From Arcobacter suis CECT 7833 (lineage in GTDB: Bacteria; Campylobacterota; Campylobacteria; Campylobacterales; Arcobacteraceae), in contig NZ_CP032100.1 in NCBI RefSeq assembly GCF_003544815.1, positions 1,426,001-1,490,000 of the forward strand: a stretch of DNA of 64,000 bases, in the 5' to 3' direction. Position numbers and translations under genes: made by a program. Below, one piece after another: positions 38,643 through 45,999 of the stretch (position 1 is its first letter; every line of letters begins with the position of its first letter). The notes under the pieces are model-generated. The model had not been told where the DNA came from, searched no databases, and saw nothing but the letters and a program-made list of their open reading frames with translations.

Positions 38643-39450
38643 TTTCTAAAATCTTTCTAAAATCATCTATAAAGTATTTTACTCTTTGACTTGGAATGCC
38701 TGCGTATTCTTTATCTATTGCATAAATATTATTCTGTTTTGAAGCATTTATTGGTAATTTTGCCCAAAGTTCTTTTATTTCTTCTAACTCTTTTGTTTTT
38801 CCCTCATAAAAAGGTGCTAATAAAACTATTATATCTGGATTCATATTTATTATTTTTTCTGTATTTACAACTGGTTGTGCAGAATTTGAAGAATTATAAG
38901 CATTTTTATTTCCACTAGCTTTTATAATATCTTCAAAATATAAAAAGTTTCCCGTTACATAAATCTGATTTGATAAACTATCTTTTGGACTTATTACTAT
39001 TAATATTTTTTTATTTTCAACTATTGATTTTAATGAATCTAAACTATTATTTATTCCATCTACAAGTTCTTTTGATTTCTCTTCTTTTTTAAATAATATT
39101 CCTAATTCTAAAATAGTATTTTTAATATTTTCTATTGTTTTAGTTTTATAAGATAATACTTTTATATTTAAAGCTTGCAAATTTTTTGTTAAATTTTCAT
39201 CATAATCTTGACCAATTACAATAGTTGGTTTTGCTTCTAATAATTTTTCCAAAGAGATAGAAGAATAGCCACCTATTTTTTTGATATTTTTTGACTCAGC
39301 TGGATAATCACAAAAACTTGTATTTGCTACAACACTTTGCCCATTTCCCAAAGCAAAAACTATCTCATTTATCGAAGGAGAAAGAGTTACAATTCTTTCT
39401 TCTCCAAATAAATTTATACAAAAAAGAAGTATAAATAAGAATTTTTTCAT
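38626..39450 (-). CDS. btuF: Periplasmic corrinoid/siderophore-binding protein (BtuF-like)
   Basis: A 274-residue protein with a signal peptide (about 1-17) and the helical-backbone binding fold. IVTLSPSINEIVFALG and the GGYSSISLEKLLEAKPTIVIG segments are the two conserved lobe-1 blocks of BtuF/FhuD-type proteins. The ending AGIPSQRVKYFIDDF is also typical. It starts at the last base of the TonB-dependent receptor gene and hands substrate from that receptor to the ABC permease. Confidence 0.85.
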   Translation of the reverse strand: MKKFLFILLFCINLFGEERIVTLSPSINEIVFALGNGQSVVANTSFCDYPAESKNIKKIGGYSSISLEKLLEAKPTIVIGQDYDENLTKNLQALNIKVLSYKTKTIENIKNTILELGILFKKEEKSKELVDGINNSLDSLKSIVENKKILIVISPKDSLSNQIYVTGNFLYFEDIIKASGNKNAYNSSNSAQPVVNTEKIINMNPDIIVLLAPFYEGKTKELEEIKELWAKLPINASKQNNIYAIDKEYAGIPSQRVKYFIDDFRKILENVRNK

Positions 39451-41351
39451 TAAAATTTAACTTTCATACCAGCATAATAAGTTCGTTCAAAATTAACAGG
39501 ATAAATAACATCATCACTAATCCATAAACCATTATCTTCATCAAATAGATTTTGAATTTTTGCAAATAACTCAACATTTTGATAAGTATATGAAGTTCCC
39601 AAATCAGTAGAATTATATGCTTCTTGCTTTTGATTAAAATTATTTGCAAAATCATCTGCAGCATAAGCACTATTTCTATATGTATGAGATAATACTGTAT
39701 TTAGATTGTTTATATCATAACCTAAATTAACAGTAATATTATGTTTTGAAACTCCAGGTAAATCTTTGCCATTATAAGTTCCATTTCCTTCGTTTTCTTC
39801 ATCTATTTTTGCAATAATATATGAATAGTTTAGAGAAGTATATAAATTATCATTTATTAAATATTTGTCAAAAACTTCTAGACCATATTTATGTGATTTA
39901 TCTATATTTGTATTAAAAGAAGTTGCCCAACTTCCAGTATTATAATAGTAAATTTCATTTTTTAAATCAGCTCTAAATAAAGATAATTTTAATTTATTAT
40001 TTTTTCGAATATTATTATATCCAACTGTGTAATTATTTACTTTTGAAGGTTCAATAAAATCATTAAATAAACCATTACTAAAAAATTTATCTATGTCTGG
40101 TGCTTGAAAAGATTTATTATAATTTGCAAAAATAGATGAGATATTATCTAATTGATAATTTATCCCTAAATCATAAGCATTTAAGTATTCATCATTTTTT
40201 AAAGTATCTGCACCATTTGGTTCATATTTATATTCAACATTTTCTCTTCTAACTCCAGATGATACTTTTAAGTCATCACTAATATTATATTCTCCTGAAA
40301 CAAAAACTGCTTTATTATTTTTATTTGTTATATCAGAAGTTCCTATTCTATCACCATCAAAACCATCAACTCCAAGTAATACTTTATAGTTATTTTCTTG
40401 ATAATTTAACTTTGAAACAAAAGATTTATACTCATATTTTGATTTAAAAGTTGTAAATTCACTTCTTTTATCTTCATCACTATACGAAGATTCTAATGAT
40501 AAGTTTGGGTTAAAATTATATTTAAATCCACCTGTTGTCACATAAGAACTTAAATATTGTTCAGTAAAACTATTTGCTTTATTTGGATTATTTTTATATT
40601 CATCTAATGTTAATGAACCAGCATATTTAGTATCCATATTTGAATAATTTCTTGCTAAATTTAGTTCTAAATCATCTGTTGGAAAATAAATAATATTGAA
40701 ATTTTTATTTTTATTATAATTTTCATCTTTATCATCGTTTAAATCAACTCTTGTTCCATCTGTTGAAGTATAATCAATTAAAGCATTAGCTATTATTTTT
40801 TCATAATTAAATCCTAAACTTGCTGTTGCATTTTTAGTTCCATTATTTCCAACATAAGATTTAATATAATTATCATTTTTACCATTTGTTATTATATTTA
40901 TAACTCCAGCATTTGCCCCATCTCCGAAAGCCACAGAACCTGAACCTTTGAGAATTTCTATTCTTTCAATACTCTCTATTGGAATAGAACTTAATAATTG
41001 AGGTGCTGAATCAATATTATTCATTCTTCTTCCATTAACAAGAACAACAACATTTTCACCACCATTAGCTATACCATAACCTCTTAAATCTAATAATTGA
41101 GAAAAACCATTACCAAAATATGGACTTACATTAACTGAAGTTTGTGATGATAAAAAATCATATACATCTTTTGATTTAGAACTTTTAATATCTTCTTTTG
41201 TATAGATTTCAGTTGCAAATGTTGCACTTTTTTCATCTGATTTAATAAGTGATGAAGTAACCGTAATAGTTTCTAAATTTTGAGCTGAATAAAGGTTTGA
41301 TGTTGCTAGAAGAAAGCTTGCAACTAAGCTTGTAGATATTTTTTTTTGCAT
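39450..41351 (-). CDS. btuB: TonB-dependent outer-membrane receptor (BtuB-like)
   Basis: A 633-residue protein with a signal peptide (about 1-23), a TonB box ETITVTSS right after it, a plug domain (about 45-150: VLVNGRRMN, IESIERIEILKGSGSVAFGDGANAGVINI) and a 22-strand-type barrel ending in aromatic residues (YYAGMKVKF). Size and plug resemble BtuB. It heads a four-gene operon with BtuF-, BtuD- and BtuC-like proteins and is convergent with the corrin-synthesis operon. B12 is the best guess; a catecholate siderophore or cobinamide cannot be excluded. Confidence 0.85.
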   Translation of the reverse strand: MQKKISTSLVASFLLATSNLYSAQNLETITVTSSLIKSDEKSATFATEIYTKEDIKSSKSKDVYDFLSSQTSVNVSPYFGNGFSQLLDLRGYGIANGGENVVVLVNGRRMNNIDSAPQLLSSIPIESIERIEILKGSGSVAFGDGANAGVINIITNGKNDNYIKSYVGNNGTKNATASLGFNYEKIIANALIDYTSTDGTRVDLNDDKDENYNKNKNFNIIYFPTDDLELNLARNYSNMDTKYAGSLTLDEYKNNPNKANSFTEQYLSSYVTTGGFKYNFNPNLSLESSYSDEDKRSEFTTFKSKYEYKSFVSKLNYQENNYKVLLGVDGFDGDRIGTSDITNKNNKAVFVSGEYNISDDLKVSSGVRRENVEYKYEPNGADTLKNDEYLNAYDLGINYQLDNISSIFANYNKSFQAPDIDKFFSNGLFNDFIEPSKVNNYTVGYNNIRKNNKLKLSLFRADLKNEIYYYNTGSWATSFNTNIDKSHKYGLEVFDKYLINDNLYTSLNYSYIIAKIDEENEGNGTYNGKDLPGVSKHNITVNLGYDINNLNTVLSHTYRNSAYAADDFANNFNQKQEAYNSTDLGTSYTYQNVELFAKIQNLFDEDNGLWISDDVIYPVNFERTYYAGMKVKF

Positions 41352-41376
41352 TATTAATTTTCCTAATTTTTATGTT

Positions 41377-41565
41377 TTATATATTATTGTTTGTAGAATA
41401 TAGATTGATTGGTTTTAATTGTTTTAATAGTAATAATTTATTGATTTTTGGCATAGTATTTACTAAAATTGCGTGAATTGTACAGTTTATAGATTGCAGT
41501 TTTCTATTAACAGTTGCTGCTAGGATTCCAAAAAAACTAAAATATCTTCTTGTTTTATTAATCAT
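41377..41565 (-). CDS. Small ORF upstream of the receptor gene (possible leader peptide)
   Basis: A 62-codon frame with an excellent ribosome site (AAAGGAG, eight bases before the ATG) ending 25 bases before the receptor start. The product has a hydrophobic stretch SFFGILAAT then a basic segment; nothing is recognised. The strong ribosome site in an otherwise AT-rich 247-bp gap makes translation likely. It could be a regulatory leader peptide or a small protein of the uptake operon. Confidence 0.4.
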   Translation of the reverse strand: MINKTRRYFSFFGILAATVNRKLQSINCTIHAILVNTMPKINKLLLLKQLKPINLYSTNNNI

Positions 41566-41598
41566 AATTTCTCCTTTCTTAAAAATTTTATTTTTTAT

Positions 41599-42309
41599 TT
41601 AAATATGACAACTTAAAATTGATTTTGTTGGATCTACCAAATATTCATAACCTAAATAAGCTATATAAATTCCAAAAGTTATAACCAAAATTGAAGCTAG
41701 TTTTATAAATAGATCTCTAAGATTTGTTTGTTTGAAAACTCCTACAAAAAATCCCAAAGAAAAAAGAGCAGGAAGTGTGCTCAGACCAAATATAAGCATT
41801 ACAAAAGCTCCCCAAAATGCACTTCCAGTACTTGCAGCTGTAATTGCAAAAACATATACAAAACCACAAGGAAGCAAACCATTTAACATTCCAAGTAAAT
41901 AAAAACTAAATAGTGATTGAGAACCTAAAAGTGCTTTAAAAGTATTTTGATAAAGTGGTGATTTTGAACAGCTATGTTCTAACATCGTTAAAAATTTAAT
42001 TTTCCCAAGAAGTGAAAGTCCAACTAAAACCATCATAAAACCAGTGATTAGTAAAAAAATTCCACTTGTTAAATTATCAAATGTTACAACGCCACCAACA
42101 AGCCCAAATAAAGCCCCAAGTATCATATAAGTTGTAATTCTTCCAAAAGAATAAAGTAAATGTGCAAGAGCCTGAACTTGTTTTGTCCAATCATTTTTTA
42201 TTTTTGTACTTGAATATGCGATTACAATTCCACCACACATTCCAACACAATGTCCAAATGAACCTAAAAATGCTATAGAAATAATTGTTATTATGCTAAT
42301 TGTTTCCAT
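41599..42309 (-). CDS. TauE/SafE-type (DsbD/UreH-like) membrane protein
   Basis: A 236-residue protein with about six to seven helices. The N-terminal GHCVGMCGGIV with two cysteines and the mid-protein GMLNGLLPCGFVYVF segment are the two pseudo-symmetrical motifs of the sulfite-exporter/DsbD-like transmembrane family annotated near cytochrome oxidase and copper genes in Campylobacterota. Thiol or copper transfer across the membrane is likely; sulfite export is not specifically supported. It overlaps the NosL-like gene by 14 bases, so they form an operon. Confidence 0.8.
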   Translation of the reverse strand: METISIITIISIAFLGSFGHCVGMCGGIVIAYSSTKIKNDWTKQVQALAHLLYSFGRITTYMILGALFGLVGGVVTFDNLTSGIFLLITGFMMVLVGLSLLGKIKFLTMLEHSCSKSPLYQNTFKALLGSQSLFSFYLLGMLNGLLPCGFVYVFAITAASTGSAFWGAFVMLIFGLSTLPALFSLGFFVGVFKQTNLRDLFIKLASILVITFGIYIAYLGYEYLVDPTKSILSCHI

Positions 42310-42811
42310 TATTTCCTAACAACTCTTTTTTAATGTATGGATTTCTTAAATCTTCATTTCTTAAAACTTTCAAACCCATTTCTTCAAAGCTTATAAAACC
42401 ATCTTGTTTTTGTTCATAAGCCCCAAATCCATATCCCATGGGTGTAATATCTGTTCTACTAAACCAAGCAGATTTTGCATCAATATATTTTTTTGTATCT
42501 TTTGTCATAACCCAAATTTTTGCACTATTTTTAAAAGGTTTATCTTTTAACCAGTTTGCAAGTCCACCGTGATCATGAAAAAACCAAGTTTTTCCATCAT
42601 TTGAAATAACTTGAGATACATAAGTCATATCTTCAATTGTCATTCCACAATCACTATCTTGATATTTTCCAAGAACTATTTCAAGAGGTGTTTGAGTAGT
42701 ATTTCCTTCTTTTAAAACAACCATTTGTTTTTTATTTGACATGGATAAAAATATTATAATTATTATTGCAATTATTACGATTAGGGTAAGAACAGGTAAG
42801 ATTTTTTTCAT
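42296..42811 (-). CDS. NosL-like copper-binding protein
   Basis: A 171-residue protein with an N-terminal membrane anchor (about 5-24) and a periplasmic domain. The segment DCGMTIEDMTYVSQVISNDGK and WFFHDHGGLANWL resemble the NosL family, which delivers Cu(I) to nitrous oxide reductase using a Cys/Met site. The usual lipoprotein cysteine is absent; the hydrophobic anchor replaces it. No nos genes are in the window. A TATAAT lies at 42835-42840 and GGAG at 42817-42820. With its TauE/SafE-type partner it probably handles copper for a periplasmic or membrane oxidase. Confidence 0.75.
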   Translation of the reverse strand: MKKILPVLTLIVIIAIIIIIFLSMSNKKQMVVLKEGNTTQTPLEIVLGKYQDSDCGMTIEDMTYVSQVISNDGKTWFFHDHGGLANWLKDKPFKNSAKIWVMTKDTKKYIDAKSAWFSRTDITPMGYGFGAYEQKQDGFISFEEMGLKVLRNEDLRNPYIKKELLGNNGNN

Positions 42812-42834
42812 TTAAACTCCAAAATAGAATTCGT

Positions 42835-42840
42835 ATTATA
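42835..42840 (-). promoter_or_regulatory. -10 box (TATAAT) of the NosL-like gene
   Basis: TATAAT on the minus strand 23 bases before the ATG. It lies downstream of the terminator of the RNA candidate, so the gene pair has its own promoter. Confidence 0.5.
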
Positions 42841-42874
42841 TTCACTTGTATATAAAATTTGGTTTATTGGTAGT

Positions 42875-42987
42875 AAAAAAAAGGCTTCACATGGGAACTT
42901 GTGAAGCCGTATTCAAATCTATTTAAGTGTATAGGATACCAAATAAATGTATTTAGTAGTAGGAGGATTTAATATAAATATCCTATA
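42875..42987 (-). ncRNA. Putative structured small RNA with own promoter and terminator
   Basis: On the minus strand a -10-like TAGAAT (42994-42999) predicts a start at about 42987. The RNA would then begin with TATAGGATA, which pairs perfectly with TATCCTATA at 42930-42938 (plus-strand coordinates), closing a 40-base interior. It ends with a 9-bp GC-containing stem (42883-42891 with 42900-42908) and eight T, a textbook terminator. Total length is about 113 bases. The 3' arm of AGGAT at 42964-42968 offers an alternative pairing. No open reading frame or known RNA family is recognised. It could instead be an attenuated leader of the NosL-like gene, but that gene has a separate -10 box. Confidence 0.5.
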
Positions 42988-43124
42988 AGTAGAATTCTAG
43001 CAACTCAATTATTAAAATAAGATAAAATTTATCCTCTTTAATTACTTTTTTTTATTTTTTTAATCTTACTTTAGAATTTAAAGAATATAATACAAATATA
43101 TAATAAAAATAAGGATTAATATTT

Positions 43125-43748
43125 ATGCGTCTGATAATGTTTGATATGGACGGAACACTTATAGATAGTGGTTTCGCTATTACAAATACAATTAACTATG
43201 TAAGAACTAATTTGGGATTTGAAAAATTAGAAAAAAACTATATTCTAGAAAAAGTAAATGACCCAGCTATAAATGCAGCTGAGTTTTTTTATGGAACAAA
43301 AGAGTTTACACCACAACAAACAAAACTTTTTGAAGAGTATTACAATATCCATTGTTTGACAGATTTAGTTGTTTATGATGGAATTTCTAAATTAATTGAT
43401 GATTTAAGTAAAGATTTTACTTTAACAGTTGCAACAAATGCAAACTCTGATTATGCACATAAAATGTTAAATCATGTGGGACTTGGACACTATTTTAAAA
43501 CCATTTTAGGTTATGATAGTGTAAAAAATCCAAAACCACATCCAGAAATGGTAAATAAAATACTTGATATTCATAATGTTTCAAACTCTAATGCCCAATT
43601 AATTGGAGATTCACATAAAGATATAATGGCAGCCTCAAGAGCAGGAGTTGATTCTGTTTTAGTGAATTGGGGATTTTCAAATCACAAAAATGACGCAATA
43701 GAAACAGTTGAAGAGTTAGAAAAAAGAATATTAGAAAAGTTTAAATAA
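43125..43748 (+). CDS. HAD-family hydrolase (phosphoglycolate phosphatase-like)
   Basis: A 207-residue HAD phosphatase. Motif I is FDMDGT with nucleophile Asp7 and acid Asp9, motif II the TNANSD region, motif III Lys in KNPKPHPEM, and motif IV IGDSHKDIMAASRAG. The helical cap after motif I is the type found in Gph/PGMB-like enzymes. Phosphoglycolate is a common substrate in this group but is not proven. Preceded by AAGGA. The small gene that follows is probably co-transcribed. Confidence 0.87.
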   Translation: MRLIMFDMDGTLIDSGFAITNTINYVRTNLGFEKLEKNYILEKVNDPAINAAEFFYGTKEFTPQQTKLFEEYYNIHCLTDLVVYDGISKLIDDLSKDFTLTVATNANSDYAHKMLNHVGLGHYFKTILGYDSVKNPKPHPEMVNKILDIHNVSNSNAQLIGDSHKDIMAASRAGVDSVLVNWGFSNHKNDAIETVEELEKRILEKFK

Positions 43749-43756
43749 GTAAAATT

Positions 43757-43909
43757 ATGTTAAAAAAAATAAAATCTTTATTTAAAAAAGAGACTTTCCC
43801 TTGTATTGTTTGGGATGGAAAAAAAATGAAATATCTAGATTTAACTCAAAAACAAATTGATAAAATGAATAATCAAGGTTTAAGCGTCACAAAAAAAGAT
43901 GAGTGTTAA
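43757..43909 (+). CDS. 50-residue small protein, unknown function
   Basis: A complete frame of 50 codons starting nine bases after the HAD gene stop. The product has a basic N-terminus (LKKIKSLFKK), then FPCIVWDGKKMKYLDLTQKQIDKMNNQG and a C-terminal Cys. The patterned, non-low-complexity sequence and position favour a real gene. No upstream ribosome site is strong, so it may rely on coupling. It overlaps the end of the convergent rsuA gene by four bases. Confidence 0.5.
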   Translation: MLKKIKSLFKKETFPCIVWDGKKMKYLDLTQKQIDKMNNQGLSVTKKDEC

Positions 43910-44592
43910 AGTTCTATAAACTTATACTCACCTTCTTTTAAATCTTCAACACTAAATCCACCAAAACTAACCCTATGAAGTGATAATACCCTATTTCCAA
44001 CGCTTGCAAACATTCTTTTTACTTGATGATATTTACCTTCACAAATCTCTAATCGTACATAAGTTGGAGATAATATTTCAAGCTTTGCGGGAAGTAGTGG
44101 TTTTTTTTCACCATTTAACATAACTTCACCACTTGCAAAAATCTCTTTTTCATCGCCATTTAGAGGAACTGCTAAAGTTGCTTCATAAACTTTTGAAACA
44201 TCACTTTTAGGACTTGATAATTTATGATTTAAAGCTCCATCATCTGTAAGAATTATTGCTCCTGTTGTATCAACATCAAGTCTTCCAATAGTAGAAATTT
44301 TTGGATTTCTTCTATTCCATCGTTGAGGAATCAAAGCATATATCAAACTTCCAGCATCATTGTGTGAGCAAATAAATCCTGAGGGTTTATTTAATAAAAT
44401 TGTAATTGTTTCAGGATCAAGTGCTTCATTGTTAACTTTTATATCATTATGATATGCCTTTATTGATGGGTCAAAAACTCTTGTATCTTTTACATAAAGT
44501 TCATAAATTCGTAAAAATTTCTTAGCTTCACTTCTTGTGCAATATCCTAAACTTGATAGATGTGCATCAATTCTTTTATAACTATTTTGCAT
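43906..44592 (-). CDS. rsuA: 16S rRNA pseudouridine synthase RsuA-type
   Basis: A 228-residue pseudouridine synthase of the RsuA/RluB/E/F group. An N-terminal S4 RNA-binding domain (KRIDAHLSSLGYCTRSEAK) precedes the catalytic domain with GRLDVDTTG, the nucleophile being Asp106, then VSKVYEATL, EGKYHQVKRMFASVGN and LHRVSFGG. RsuA modifies U516 of 16S rRNA; assignment to RsuA over RluE/F is by overall likeness. It is monocistronic and divergent from aat. Confidence 0.88.
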   Translation of the reverse strand: MQNSYKRIDAHLSSLGYCTRSEAKKFLRIYELYVKDTRVFDPSIKAYHNDIKVNNEALDPETITILLNKPSGFICSHNDAGSLIYALIPQRWNRRNPKISTIGRLDVDTTGAIILTDDGALNHKLSSPKSDVSKVYEATLAVPLNGDEKEIFASGEVMLNGEKKPLLPAKLEILSPTYVRLEICEGKYHQVKRMFASVGNRVLSLHRVSFGGFSVEDLKEGEYKFIEL

Positions 44593-44655
44593 ATATTAAA
44601 ATCTCTTTTATTTAAAATTGTTGGATATTAACATCTTTTTCAATAAAATACAAAT

Positions 44656-45327
44656 ATGAAACTACTTAATAAAAAAAATAAAATATATTTATTAGATGAA
44701 AACAACTTTGATTTTCCAAAACTTGAAATGATGAAAGATGATTTAGTTGCAGTTGGTGGAGATTTTCATCCTCAAAGATTGTTAAATGCTTATGAAAATG
44801 GAATTTTCCCTTGGTATATTGATGAATACAATTACATTCATTGGTTTAGTCCAAATAAAAGAATGGTTCTAAAACCAGATGAAATGAAAGTCTCAAAAAG
44901 CCTTAAAAAATCTATTTTAAACAAAGGCTTTATAATAAAATCAAATGAAAATTTTGAAGCTGTTATAAGAGCTTGTTCACAAATAAAAAGAAAACATGAA
45001 AATAGCACTTGGATAAGTGAAGAGTTTATAAAAGCTTATATAAATCTACATAATCTTGATATTGCATTTAGTATTGAATGTTATTTAAATGATGAATTAG
45101 TTGGTGGACTTTATGGACTTTTAATAGGAAATATTTTTTGTGGTGAAAGTATGTTTGCGAAAGTTACTGACGCATCAAAAGTAGCTTTTTACCATCTTTG
45201 TAATCAAGCCTCACAAAATGGCATAAAACTTATAGATTGTCAAGTTTACAACGACCATTTAGCAAGTTTAGGAGCTTATGAAATAAGTAGAGAAAAATAC
45301 TTTGAAATATTAAATATAGAAATTTAA
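44656..45327 (+). CDS. aat: Leucyl/phenylalanyl-tRNA-protein transferase Aat
   Basis: Adds Leu or Phe to the N-terminal Arg or Lys of proteins, marking them for ClpAP through the N-degron pathway. The 223-residue length is normal. Family blocks are LVAVGGDFHPQRLLNAYENGIFPWY (partly quoted), HWFSPNKRMVL, the STWISEEFIKAYINLH segment, VGGLYGLLIGNIFCGESMF and IDCQVYNDHLASLGA. It is on its own, divergent from rsuA. Confidence 0.95.
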   Translation: MKLLNKKNKIYLLDENNFDFPKLEMMKDDLVAVGGDFHPQRLLNAYENGIFPWYIDEYNYIHWFSPNKRMVLKPDEMKVSKSLKKSILNKGFIIKSNENFEAVIRACSQIKRKHENSTWISEEFIKAYINLHNLDIAFSIECYLNDELVGGLYGLLIGNIFCGESMFAKVTDASKVAFYHLCNQASQNGIKLIDCQVYNDHLASLGAYEISREKYFEILNIEI

Positions 45328-45452
45328 TATATAAAAAATGTTACTTTTTTCTATATTTTTATAAACTATAACCCTATTTTAATTAATTGCTACACGCTTA
45401 CTACTTTTTTGTTTTATAATGGTTCATATTTCAATATGTATAAGGTAAAAAA

Positions 45453-45926
45453 ATGAGCGAAGAAATAAAAAGAGAAAAATCTCTTACAATGACTATGTTA
45501 ATGACTCCAGATAAAGCAAATTTTTCAGGGAAAAATGTTCACGGTGGTGAAATTCTAAAAATGCTAGATCATGTTGCATATGCATGTGCAGCAAGATATA
45601 CAGGTATGTATGCTGTAACATTATCAGTTGACATGGTTTTATTTAAAGATCCTATTAAAATCGGTTCTCTTGTTACATTTCATGCCTCTGTAAATTATAC
45701 AGGAAGAACTTCTATGGAAATTGGTATTAAAGTAATTTCAGAAGATATAAAAGATCATACAATCAAAAATACAAATGTTTGTTATTTTACAATGATTGCA
45801 GTTGATGAAGATGGAAAACCAGCTCCTGTTCCTAAATTAGATTTAGTTACAGAAGATGACAAACGAAGATATAACGATGCAATTGCAAGAAGAGAAGCTA
45901 GAATGTCTTCAAGACACTCTAAATAA
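45453..45926 (+). CDS. Hot-dog-fold acyl-CoA thioesterase (YciA-like)
   Basis: A 157-residue cytoplasmic thioesterase. The catalytic region NVHGGEILKMLDHVAYACAARY contains the Gly-Gly and Asp of the YciA/BFIT group, and FKDPIKIGSLVTFHASVNYTGRTSMEIG is the following strand pair. Enzymes of this group hydrolyse a broad range of acyl-CoAs. The C-terminal tail is basic (RRYNDAIARREARM). A TATAAT-type -10 lies about 40 bases upstream, and a strong terminator follows. Confidence 0.88.
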   Translation: MSEEIKREKSLTMTMLMTPDKANFSGKNVHGGEILKMLDHVAYACAARYTGMYAVTLSVDMVLFKDPIKIGSLVTFHASVNYTGRTSMEIGIKVISEDIKDHTIKNTNVCYFTMIAVDEDGKPAPVPKLDLVTEDDKRRYNDAIARREARMSSRHSK

Positions 45927-45948
45927 TTTTTCTTTATTTACAAAAAAA

Positions 45949-45977
45949 GGGGAAGATTTAAAAATCTTCCCCTTTTT
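45949..45977 (+). terminator. Strong bidirectional terminator
   Basis: An 11-bp GC-containing perfect stem (GGGGAAGATTT with AAATCTTCCCC, 45949-45959 with 45962-45972), flanked by A-run and T-run, between the convergent thioesterase and ABC-F genes. Confidence 0.9.
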
Positions 45978-45999
45978 AATTTTATACTTAAAAAGTATA

